Assembly (NCBI GenBank): GCA_902626575.1 | Contig: CACOFY010000002.1 | Location: forward strand, 1 to 58,206 | Length of the DNA: 58,206 nt | Source of the DNA: an uncultured Pelagibacteraceae bacterium | Lineage (GTDB): Bacteria; Pseudomonadota; Alphaproteobacteria; Pelagibacterales; Pelagibacteraceae | Reading direction: 5' to 3' | Shown: piece after piece, positions 51,182-58,206 of the stretch | Layout of the letters: the number at the start of each line of letters is the position of its first letter | How positions within the stretch are numbered: position 1 is the first letter of the stretch | Notes under the pieces: model-generated | The model's input: only the letters and a program-made list of their open reading frames with translations | Database searches by the model: none | Told to the model about the DNA's origin: nothing | Program-made: the position numbers and the translations under genes

Positions 51182-51994
51182 CTATATTCTAAATAAAATT
51201 AGTTTTTTTAATGTGTTGAGCACAAACAATAAAAGCGTATATGATTTATAAAAGATTTTGTATTTAACAAAATATTGTAATTTTTTTCCTGTTCTTCTAG
51301 ATTTTTCTAAAAATTTCATATCTTCGTAAGAATGTTTAATCACCTCTCTACTTGGCTTGTCATTATTACCTTTTCTTACAAAGACCATATTGTGATAAAA
51401 TGAAATATTTGTAATTTTTCCATCATATTTTTTTTCAATATAAAAAGGATTCGCAATTTCTTGATAATTTAAACTATCTGTTAATTGTTTAAAAAAATTC
51501 ATGTGCGAATTCGAATATTTTAAATCAAATGGGTTTCCACCAAAAAAATGATTATAACTAGTCTGTATATCCTCGATAACATAAAGACCATTTTCTTTTA
51601 ATGAAGGAAATAGTAATTCAAAACTTTTCTTAACATCTTTTGCTAAGTGACTCCCATCATCTATTATAATATCAAATTCGCTATATTCCTTTATAATTTC
51701 ATCAATAAATTTTTTATTGCTTTGTGATCCTTGATGAATAAATATATTTTTTCTATTTAGATTTTTCTCCCCTAAATTAATTTTATGAATATCAATACCA
51801 ATTATTTTTGAGTTCTTAAAATAATCTGACCACATTAAGAGTGATTTACCGTCAGCGATACCTATTTCAAGTATTGTAAGATTTTTATCTTGAAGTTTAT
51901 TAAAATAATTCTCATAGATCTCTAAATAACCATGATCAATTTTATCTGTTTGGTACAGTTGACCAATTTTTTTTAAATCACTGAATTCAAACAT
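51182..51994 (-). CDS. Class I SAM-dependent methyltransferase
   Basis: Motif I is ILEIGIADGKSLLMW near residue 40, followed by IIGIDIHKIN and DIIIDDGSHLAKDV near residue 115; this resembles the macrocin O-methyltransferase/cephalosporin-hydroxylase-like group, which often modifies sugars. The C-terminus has a basic and hydrophobic helix (residues 250-270). It follows the gamma-CA-like gene by 5 bases, and several glycan-type genes are nearby. Confidence 0.75.
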   Translation of the reverse strand: MFEFSDLKKIGQLYQTDKIDHGYLEIYENYFNKLQDKNLTILEIGIADGKSLLMWSDYFKNSKIIGIDIHKINLGEKNLNRKNIFIHQGSQSNKKFIDEIIKEYSEFDIIIDDGSHLAKDVKKSFELLFPSLKENGLYVIEDIQTSYNHFFGGNPFDLKYSNSHMNFFKQLTDSLNYQEIANPFYIEKKYDGKITNISFYHNMVFVRKGNNDKPSREVIKHSYEDMKFLEKSRRTGKKLQYFVKYKIFYKSYTLLLFVLNTLKKLILFRI

Positions 51995-51999
51995 TTAAA

Positions 52000-52512
52000 T
52001 TAAATTATAGACTCTGAATATTTTTTCCAACGATCTTGATATTGTTTTGTATTTTCCCAAACAGCTTTTTTTTCTTTGTCGCTTACCTCCCTTATTACTT
52101 TACCAGGGGATCCAACTACTAAAGAGTTGTCGGGTATTACTTTATTTTCGGTAATTAATGCTTTAGCCCCGATAATACAATTTTTTCCAATCTTTGCCTT
52201 ATTGAGAATTACTGCGCCAATACCGATTAAACTATTGTCACCTATTGTACAGCCGTGAAGCATAACTAAATGACCAACTGTAACATCTTTTCCAACTTTT
52301 AGAGGGCAACCTGGATCAGTATGCAAAACACATCCATCTTGAACGTTTGATCCCTCCCCTATATGAATGTTTTCTACATCTCCTCTTAAGGTTGCATTAA
52401 ACCATATGCTTGTATTTTTTTCTAAAGTAACGTCACCAATAACAATAGCATTTGGCGCTACCCAATTTTCGCCAGAGTTTTTTGGTTTTTTGTCTTTTAA
52501 ATCATAAAACAT
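52000..52512 (-). CDS. Gamma-carbonic-anhydrase-family hexapeptide protein
   Basis: The 170-residue left-handed beta-helix protein has the three zinc His in VLHTDPG and VGHLVMLHG, with RGDVENIHIG upstream. This is the YrdA/CaiE-like gamma-CA group. Many members are not active carbonic anhydrases. It is the first of a two-gene minus-strand unit with the methyltransferase. Confidence 0.88.
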   Translation of the reverse strand: MFYDLKDKKPKNSGENWVAPNAIVIGDVTLEKNTSIWFNATLRGDVENIHIGEGSNVQDGCVLHTDPGCPLKVGKDVTVGHLVMLHGCTIGDNSLIGIGAVILNKAKIGKNCIIGAKALITENKVIPDNSLVVGSPGKVIREVSDKEKKAVWENTKQYQDRWKKYSESII

Positions 52513-52532
52513 AAATTATATATTAATCTAAC

Positions 52533-53087
52533 ATGTCTCTTACAAAAACTCCAATATGCGATTTTGGAAAAAAAGCGCTGGAATTTAAACTTAAATCCAC
52601 TGAAAATAAAATACTTTCTTTAAAAGATATTCAGGGTGAAAAAGGAACATTGATTATGTTTATTTGTAATCATTGTCCGTATGTGAAAGCAATTATAAAT
52701 GATTTAGTTAAAGATTGTAATAAAATTAAAAATTTTGGAATTAACTCGGTTGCAATTTGTTCCAATGATGTGAAAAATTATCCTGAAGACTCATTTGAAA
52801 AAATGATCAGATTTGCAAAAGAAAATAATTTTAGTTTTCCATACCTTCATGATGATACTCAAAATGTAGCAAAAAAATATGGTGCTGTATGTACCCCTGA
52901 TTTTTTTGCTTATAATAATAAATTAGAACTTCAATACAGAGGAAGAATTAGAGAATTAAAAGATTTAAAACCAGTGAGGGATGGTAATAGTGATTTATAC
53001 AATGCGCTTAAACAAATTTCAGAAACAGGCAATGGGCCTCAAAATCAAATTCCGAGTATGGGCTGCAATATAAAGTGGAAAAGATGA
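52533..53087 (+). CDS. Thioredoxin-like redoxin
   Basis: An AhpC/TSA-type thioredoxin fold of 184 residues with an active-site CNHCPYVKA (CxxC) near residue 47 and a cis-Pro region AVCTPDFFAY near residue 120. It has no signal peptide, so it is expected in the cytoplasm. It follows a family annotated as thioredoxin family protein with an unknown partner. It ends 1 base before the glycosyltransferase gene. Confidence 0.88.
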   Translation: MSLTKTPICDFGKKALEFKLKSTENKILSLKDIQGEKGTLIMFICNHCPYVKAIINDLVKDCNKIKNFGINSVAICSNDVKNYPEDSFEKMIRFAKENNFSFPYLHDDTQNVAKKYGAVCTPDFFAYNNKLELQYRGRIRELKDLKPVRDGNSDLYNALKQISETGNGPQNQIPSMGCNIKWKR

Positions 53088-53088
53088 A

Positions 53089-54171
53089 ATGTTTTTAGTT
53101 TTAACAAGGAATTTTCCTCCTGAAGTAGGTGGAATGCAGAATTTAATGTGGGGTCTTACTAATTCGTTATCAAAACTTGATATGGTTAAAGTTTTTGCTG
53201 ATTACCATGAGAATTCAAATATTTTTGATGAAAAGGTCTCTTTTTCAATTGAAAGAGTTAAAGGACCAAAGATAATCAGAAAATTTAGAAAATCATTTTT
53301 AATTAATGATTTTTTAACAAAAAATAAAAAAGTAAGATGTGTTATAGCAGATCACTGGAAAAGCTTAGAAAATATAAATACTGAGGTTAAGAAAATTTGT
53401 TTAATACATTCAAAAGAAATTAATCATAAAAAAGGATCTTGGTTAAACAAAAGGGTTCTTAATGTTCTAAATAATATTGAATATGTAATAGCTAATTCAA
53501 ATTTTACAAAAAATTTAGCTATTGAGTTAGGTGTAAAATCAGAAAAAATAATTATAATAAATCCAGGCATTGAGCCTGTAGATAATATTCCTGAAAAAAA
53601 TTTAAAAGAAGCAGAAGATATATTTGGTGAAAAAAAAAATAGATTAATTACAGTTTCTCGCTTTGATAAAAGAAAAAATCACGAAAAGGTCATCATGGCG
53701 TTAAGAAATTTAAAAGAAATATATCCTGATATAATTTACGTTTGTATAGGATATGGTGATGAAGAAGAAAATGTAAAAAAATTAGTTGATCAATTAGGAT
53801 TATCAAAACAAGTAATCTTTATGAAAAATATTTCTAATGACTTGAAAAATGCGCTTGTTGCATCTTCAAATATTTTTGTAATGCCATCAATAATTGATAA
53901 AAAATCTGTTGAAGGTTTTGGGATTGCTTTTGTAGAGGCTGCTCAGTTTGGTGTACCATCGATAGGTGGTAAGGATGGTGGTGCATCAGATGCAATTATT
54001 CACGAAAAAACAGGTTTAATTTGTGATGGAAATAATTTAGAAGATATTTATAGCTCTATAGATAAGTTACTAAAAGATAGAAAATATAGAGACTATGGGA
54101 AATTAGCCAAAGAAAACTCTCAGAACTTTTATTGGAGCAATATAATAGAAAATTATAAAAGAATTTTATAA
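53089..54171 (+). CDS. GT4-family glycosyltransferase
   Basis: The GT-B fold protein of 360 residues has LTRNFPPEVGGMQNLMW near the start, NPGIEPVDN, SRFDKRKNHEKVI near residue 190 and the donor-binding EGFGIAFVEAAQFGVPSIGG near residue 278 (EX7E motif). It probably adds a hexose to a surface glycan or lipid. Confidence 0.9.
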   Translation: MFLVLTRNFPPEVGGMQNLMWGLTNSLSKLDMVKVFADYHENSNIFDEKVSFSIERVKGPKIIRKFRKSFLINDFLTKNKKVRCVIADHWKSLENINTEVKKICLIHSKEINHKKGSWLNKRVLNVLNNIEYVIANSNFTKNLAIELGVKSEKIIIINPGIEPVDNIPEKNLKEAEDIFGEKKNRLITVSRFDKRKNHEKVIMALRNLKEIYPDIIYVCIGYGDEEENVKKLVDQLGLSKQVIFMKNISNDLKNALVASSNIFVMPSIIDKKSVEGFGIAFVEAAQFGVPSIGGKDGGASDAIIHEKTGLICDGNNLEDIYSSIDKLLKDRKYRDYGKLAKENSQNFYWSNIIENYKRIL

Positions 54172-54187
54172 TATTTTAAAAAAATTA

Positions 54188-55126
54188 CTAAATTTTTTTT
54201 TCTATCCTCTCAAATACTTTTTCAGCACTTAATTTGTTCAAATCATTTACTTGGATAGCTTTAAAATTTTCTCTCTCAATACTAACTTTAAATGCAGTTG
54301 TATGAGGTCCAAATAAACTAATACCCTTTGCGTTTAAATGCGCTGCCATATGTGCTGGACCAGTATCATTTGCAACTACAAAAGAACTTTCTTTTATCAA
54401 CGATGATAACTGAGAAATATTTATAGGCTTTCCATTATCTAAAATGCAATCGGCATTAATTTGTTTAGCTTGCTCAATCTCATTAGGACCAGGTGCAACA
54501 ATAATTTTATAAGTATCATTTAAATTAATTTTAATTAAATCAATTAATTCTTTATAATATGGCCACTTTTTTTGAGTTAGATGTGGAGAGCAAAATGGAA
54601 ATAACAAAATATATTTATCTAAATTGAATTCAGACTTCAATTTTGAAATATTTTCACAACTCCATGAAAAATCAGGTTTCAGTGTATGATGGGTCTTAAG
54701 TCCAGATATTTTAAGTTGATGAGCGAATCTATCTAGGACTGGATTTTTATCAAATTCCTCTTTAGATTTATCCTTTGGTATTGTTGTTTCAGATGAAGAC
54801 CAAACATTAAAATTTGATTGAGGAAATAAAATTTTTTTATAAAAATTTGTTCTTGATGAATTTTGTAAATCATAAACTTTTGAAAAATTATATTTTTTTA
54901 TCTTTTTCATTAAAAGATAAAGGTAGATCAAATTAAGTCTAGATGCTCTTTTATCTAAAATTACATCAGTTAAATATGGATTTTTTTTAAATAAGTCAAA
55001 ATAATGTTTGGTTGTTAATAAATAGATTTTATCTTCTTTATGATTTTCAAATATATCTTGAATTACCCCGCTTGCTTGCGCTATATCACCTAAGGAACCA
55101 TGTTTGATTACTAAAATATTAGACAT
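54188..55126 (-). CDS. GT9-family (heptosyltransferase-like) glycosyltransferase
   Basis: The 312-residue protein has the ADP-heptose-LPS heptosyltransferase pattern: ILVIKHGSLGDIAQASGVIQ at the start, FPFCSPHLTQKKWPYYKE near residue 195 and VVANDTGPAHMAAHLNAKGISLFGP near residue 250-275 (in part). It suggests an LPS core or similar outer-membrane glycan step. It is divergent from the DUF6165 gene. Confidence 0.9.
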   Translation of the reverse strand: MSNILVIKHGSLGDIAQASGVIQDIFENHKEDKIYLLTTKHYFDLFKKNPYLTDVILDKRASRLNLIYLYLLMKKIKKYNFSKVYDLQNSSRTNFYKKILFPQSNFNVWSSSETTIPKDKSKEEFDKNPVLDRFAHQLKISGLKTHHTLKPDFSWSCENISKLKSEFNLDKYILLFPFCSPHLTQKKWPYYKELIDLIKINLNDTYKIIVAPGPNEIEQAKQINADCILDNGKPINISQLSSLIKESSFVVANDTGPAHMAAHLNAKGISLFGPHTTAFKVSIERENFKAIQVNDLNKLSAEKVFERIEKKI

Positions 55127-55158
55127 ATTTTTAACAATTTAACATAGAATAATGTTTT

Positions 55159-55548
55159 ATGAATAAAATACTAGTTGAAGTTTCTGTGGGTGAACTATTA
55201 GATAAATTATCCATATTAGAAATTAAAAAAATTAGAATTAAAGATCCTAGTAAGCTAAATTTTATAAATGAAGAATATGATATTTTAAAGAATCAGTTTG
55301 AAAAGAACGTAAAAATTGACAATAAATTAAACGATCTTTTTAAGGAGCTGAAGGACATAAATAATAAATTGTGGGACATAGAAAACGAAAAAAGACTTTG
55401 TGAAAAAAATTCTGATTTTGGTGATGTTTTTATAAAGACTTCGAGAGATATACATTTTTTAAACGACAAAAGGGGAAATATTAAATTGGAAATCAATAAT
55501 CATACTGGGTCAAAAATTAAGGAAATTAAAGAGTATACTGGATATTAA
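55159..55548 (+). CDS. DUF6165 family protein
   Basis: The 129-residue helical protein starts MNKILVEVSVGELLDKLSIL and has the LWDIENEKRLCEKNSDFGD region typical of DUF6165. The family is often next to heptosyltransferases, as here (32 bases between divergent starts), so a link with LPS sugar metabolism is plausible. Function is not known. It overlaps the end of the ABC permease gene by 4 bases. Confidence 0.75.
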   Translation: MNKILVEVSVGELLDKLSILEIKKIRIKDPSKLNFINEEYDILKNQFEKNVKIDNKLNDLFKELKDINNKLWDIENEKRLCEKNSDFGDVFIKTSRDIHFLNDKRGNIKLEINNHTGSKIKEIKEYTGY

Positions 55549-56216
55549 AAACTATATTTTTTCTCTAAAAATTTAATAAAATTGTGAATTAAAAAAGTCA
55601 AAAATAAATATATTCCACCAGCTACAATAAAAACTTCAATCGGCTTAAAGGTTGTTGAGATAATATATTTTGCTACACCAGTAAGATCCATAAGTGTAAC
55701 TGTGCTAGCTAAAGATGTTCCTTTTAACATTAAAATTATTTCATTTCCATATGCAGGTAATGATTGTCTAATCGCAATTGGTATCTGAATTTTAAAAAAA
55801 ATAATTTTTGATTGAATTCCTAAACTTTTACCTGCTTCTATTAAACCTGGTTTAATTGTCTCAAATGCAGACCGTAAAATTTCAGATGTGTATGCCCCTG
55901 TATTTAAAGAAAAAGCTATAATTGCACACCAATAAGGTTCTTTTAAAAATATCCATAAAAATGATGATCTTATAAATTCTAATTGTCCTAATCCAAAATA
56001 AATTATGAATATTTGAACTAATAAAGGAGTTCCCCTAAAAAAATAAGAATACCCGTAAGCAAATTTATTAATAATAGGATTTTTATTAATTCTCATAATA
56101 GAAAACAAAATTCCTAAAATTAAACCAACAATTAAAGAAACAGATAAAAGTTTCAAAGTTATTAAAGTTGCATTAAGTAACTTTGGGAAACTACTTATCA
56201 TTAAATCAAAATCCAT
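55545..56216 (-). CDS. Polar amino acid ABC transporter permease (HisM-like)
   Basis: The 223-residue membrane protein has about five helices. The EAA loop is GLIEAGKSLGIQSKIIFFKI near residue 135, and FRGTPLLVQIFIIYFG near residue 60 is typical of the HAAT family. It overlaps its partner permease by 1 base. Confidence 0.9.
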   Translation of the reverse strand: MDFDLMISSFPKLLNATLITLKLLSVSLIVGLILGILFSIMRINKNPIINKFAYGYSYFFRGTPLLVQIFIIYFGLGQLEFIRSSFLWIFLKEPYWCAIIAFSLNTGAYTSEILRSAFETIKPGLIEAGKSLGIQSKIIFFKIQIPIAIRQSLPAYGNEIILMLKGTSLASTVTLMDLTGVAKYIISTTFKPIEVFIVAGGIYLFLTFLIHNFIKFLEKKYSF

Positions 56217-56908
56217 TAATATCCTTTGCTATATTTAATTTCTAATCTGTTAATAAGTTTCATGCTTAGGAAAGTTAATAGTAAGTATAAGACTGCGGCA
56301 AATGAATAAAAAAATAATGGATCTCTTGTAGATCCTGCGGCAATGTAAGACTGTCTCATAATTTCAACTAGTCCAGTTACAGATATTAATGATGTATCTT
56401 TAAGTGTTATTTGCCAAACATTACTTAAATTAGGGATAGCTAATCGTAACATTTGAGGCATGATTACTTTAAAAAAGTGAATTGGCTTCTTTAAACCTAA
56501 AACCTTTGAAGCTTCAAACTGACCTTTATCAATTGATTGAATAGCCCCTCTAAAAACTTCAGTTGAATATGCTCCAGAAATTATACCTATTGCAAATGAT
56601 CCTGTGATAAATGCATTTATTTCTATATAATCATTGTAACCAAAAATAGATGCAACAAACATAACTGCGCCACTTCCACCAAAAAAGAAAAGATAAATTA
56701 CTAATAATTCGGGAACACCTCTGATTACAGTTGTATAACAATTAGCAATAAGATTAAAAAATTTATTTTTTGATAACTTTAAAGGAGTAAAAATAAGGGC
56801 GAAAAGGAAACCAATTAAAATTGCTGTTATTGAAACAGCTAGAGTCATTAAAGTAGCAATGAATAACTCATCACCCCAACCAGTTTTTCCAAATGCTAGA
56901 AGTTCCAT
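56216..56908 (-). CDS. Polar amino acid ABC transporter permease (HisQ-like)
   Basis: The 230-residue inner-membrane protein has IRGVPELLVIYLFFFGG near residue 63 and EAA loop GQFEASKVLGLKKPIHFFKV near residue 135. It is downstream of the binding-protein gene across a 44-base gap with a strong hairpin. No ATPase gene follows on this strand in the window. Confidence 0.9.
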   Translation of the reverse strand: MELLAFGKTGWGDELFIATLMTLAVSITAILIGFLFALIFTPLKLSKNKFFNLIANCYTTVIRGVPELLVIYLFFFGGSGAVMFVASIFGYNDYIEINAFITGSFAIGIISGAYSTEVFRGAIQSIDKGQFEASKVLGLKKPIHFFKVIMPQMLRLAIPNLSNVWQITLKDTSLISVTGLVEIMRQSYIAAGSTRDPLFFYSFAAVLYLLLTFLSMKLINRLEIKYSKGY

Positions 56909-56914
56909 AAAGAC

Positions 56915-56939
56915 TGGCGACTATATATTATAGTCGCCA
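56915..56939 (-). terminator. Intercistronic hairpin between binding-protein gene and permease genes
   Basis: TGGCGACTATA (56915-56925) and TATAGTCGCCA (56929-56939) form a perfect 11-base stem with a 3-base loop. It is 6 bases upstream of the hisQ-like ATG (minus strand) and lacks a long T-run. It probably works as an mRNA 3'-end stabiliser or attenuator, leaving the binding protein in excess. Confidence 0.7.
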
Positions 56940-56952
56940 AATCTAAAATTAA

Positions 56953-57780
56953 TTACATAGATGCGTCAAAGCCAAACCATTTAGTAGCAATTCTACTAAT
57001 GTCTCCATTTTTTCTTGCTTTATCTATGGCTTTGTTAAATGCTTTTAAAAGTTCTGTGTCGTCTTTTCTTATTCCAACACCTACTCCATTTCCAAACGCC
57101 CCACCAGAAAAAGTTGGTCCAACAAGTACCACTGGTTTACCTGATTTTTCTGCATAATCTGTAAATGCTACTGCTGCAGCTAATGCAACATCACATCGAC
57201 CAGAAGCTAAATCTAAGTTTACTTCATCTTGTGTCTTATATGTTCTTACTTTTATTTTACCTACATCACCAGACTCTAAAAAATTTTGGTGAATTGTAGC
57301 AGTTTGTGTACACACTGTTTTTCCAGCTAATGCAGAAGTCAAAGTTTTAAGATCTTTTTTTACTGCACCTGTTTTTTTTGTTAGATTGATTCCTTCAGAA
57401 GTACTTATTCCTTCAAGATCTGAACCTTTCATAACAGCAAGTGAAGCCACTTCATCAGCATATCCTTGTGAAAAACTAATTGCTTTTTGTCTCTCTGCAG
57501 TTATTGACATTCCAGCCATTATTGCATCGAATTTTCTCATTATAAGAGCTGGTATCATTCCATCCCAGTCCTGCTCAACGATTTCACATTGTTGTCGAAT
57601 GTATCTACAAAGTGTCCAAGCTAATTCTACTTCAAAACCAATTAATTTGCCTGAGGCATCTTTTGAATTCCATGGTGGATATGCACCTTCTGTTCCTATT
57701 CTTATTTTATCAGCATTAGCAGATATTGTTAAAAATAGACTTATCAATAACCCTAAGCTGAATTTTTTAATTATATTCAT
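56953..57780 (-). CDS. Polar amino acid ABC transporter substrate-binding protein
   Basis: A signal peptide (cleavage after SANA, residue 23) is followed by the SBP_bac_3 pattern: IRIGTEGAYPPWN, GFEVELAWTLC, EQDWDGMIPALIMRKFDAIM and ITAERQKAISFSQ. Binding of a basic or polar amino acid is likely (LAO/His type). Two Cys at CRYIRQQC suggest a disulfide. A good SD (GGAGG at 57785-57789) precedes the ATG. Confidence 0.92.
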   Translation of the reverse strand: MNIIKKFSLGLLISLFLTISANADKIRIGTEGAYPPWNSKDASGKLIGFEVELAWTLCRYIRQQCEIVEQDWDGMIPALIMRKFDAIMAGMSITAERQKAISFSQGYADEVASLAVMKGSDLEGISTSEGINLTKKTGAVKKDLKTLTSALAGKTVCTQTATIHQNFLESGDVGKIKVRTYKTQDEVNLDLASGRCDVALAAAVAFTDYAEKSGKPVVLVGPTFSGGAFGNGVGVGIRKDDTELLKAFNKAIDKARKNGDISRIATKWFGFDASM

Positions 57781-57837
57781 TTAACCTCCAAATTTATTTT
57801 CAAAAGTATTTCACAAAAATTAAAATTTAAAAAGAAA

Positions 57838-58206
57838 TTATTTGTTTATTGAAGATGCAAAATTCCAAGAACAATCAAAGCTTGGTATATAGATTCTATC
57901 TAAGGATGTATTACCAAAGCTTTTTTGAAACAAATTTAACCATTTTTCAACTTGCTTAGGTTTTTTATCTTGGCTACCAACTTGTGCTGTAATTGTTCCA
58001 TCAGTTTTTAAAATTCTTTTTAAAGATTTTATGTTTTTTGCTGCAAGATCAATACAATATTGATCATCATTCAAATCAACATAAATTTTATCATATTTAT
58101 TATCCTCAACTTTTTTAATACTCTCAAAAGCATCTCCCCACACACACTTAACAGAATTTTTAGTTGTAGCCTTTTCTCCAATTTTAGATAAATGTTTTTC
58201 ACATAC
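57838..58206 (-). CDS. Spermidine-synthase-like methyltransferase-fold protein (5' end outside window)
   Basis: The frame stays open to the window edge; only the C-terminal about 122 residues are seen. GDAFESIKKVEDNKYDKIYVDLND and RILKTDGTITAQVGS resemble motifs of the aminopropyltransferase (SpeE) fold, with a final IYIPSFDCSWNFASS block matching the SpeE C-terminus. It lies upstream of the amino acid binding protein in the same direction, 57 bases away. The aminopropyl substrate pocket residues are outside the window, so the function is not certain. Confidence 0.7.
   Translation of the reverse strand, partial: VCEKHLSKIGEKATTKNSVKCVWGDAFESIKKVEDNKYDKIYVDLNDDQYCIDLAAKNIKSLKRILKTDGTITAQVGSQDKKPKQVEKWLNLFQKSFGNTSLDRIYIPSFDCSWNFASSINK

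Noticed and set aside
1..58206. CRISPR array, insertion sequences or transposase genes
   Set aside because: I saw no regularly spaced repeats and no transposase- or Cas-like proteins; the only clear repeats are those near 32-917.

Overview
The window looks like a piece of a marine SAR11-type alphaproteobacterial chromosome (Candidatus Pelagibacter or a close relative). This is inferred from the very low G+C content, gene spacing of a few bases or 1-4 base overlaps (even convergent genes are often 1-4 bases apart), and the gene set: small PurL with PurS and PurQ, BolA next to a monothiol glutaredoxin, class II DAHP synthase, TRAP and ABC uptake systems, a methylcitrate cluster and several TauE/SafE permeases. 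No database search was possible; all family calls come from reading motifs and overall protein character.

Layout. Bases 1-980 are unlike the rest. On the minus strand three small overlapping genes (one secreted protein, then two tiny ORFs) lie between two copies of a 24-base repeat. They are followed by a tandem 10-base repeat and by the 5' half of a tRNA-Leu(UAA) gene that breaks off just after the anticodon. I read this as the edge of an integrated element, or the scar of one. 1077-6453 holds oxidation and transport genes: a Tat-like small subunit with a GMC flavin dehydrogenase, AzlCD, a GGCT-like protein and a membrane-anchored PQQ dehydrogenase with a haem c site. 6462-8683 is CinA-like, SfsA and Map. 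8680-14747 is a purine operon (purB-C-S-Q-L) with a secreted glycan-lyase-like gene between purQ and purL. It runs on into bolA, grxD, a small membrane protein and an FkbM methyltransferase.

16259-27752, mostly on the minus strand, is core housekeeping: a GT39-like membrane protein, rpsD with a clear promoter inside the end of trmJ, trmJ, a DUF1989 protein, cimA, cysS, nadE, DAHP synthase, glmS, and a glmU that keeps only its acetyltransferase half. 27818-32083 runs plus: gph, then prpD-prpB-prpC for propionyl-CoA breakdown. 32084-35608 is a nitroreductase and nrdB-nrdA, with two NrdR-like boxes upstream of nrdA. 35753-39376 carries a phosphohexomutase and small genes: tiny membrane protein, DUF4149, IsdG-like monooxygenase, small secreted protein with its own terminator, and a Bcp peroxiredoxin.

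39380-47515 is the most suggestive metabolic region: two TauE/SafE permeases around malonyl-CoA decarboxylase, then dusA and a TRAP transporter on one strand, with a divergent CaiB/BaiF CoA-transferase. Together these could import a carboxylate, make its CoA thioester and decarboxylate it (inference). 47517-58206 has rpoZ with a long acidic tail, an MFS transporter, a beta-hydroxyacid dehydrogenase, a flavin-binding protein, a very short beta-carbonic-anhydrase-like protein near a gamma-class one, glycosyltransferases, a polar amino acid ABC importer and a spermidine-synthase-like gene cut by the window edge. Hairpins lie between the binding-protein gene and the permease genes in both the TRAP and ABC operons.
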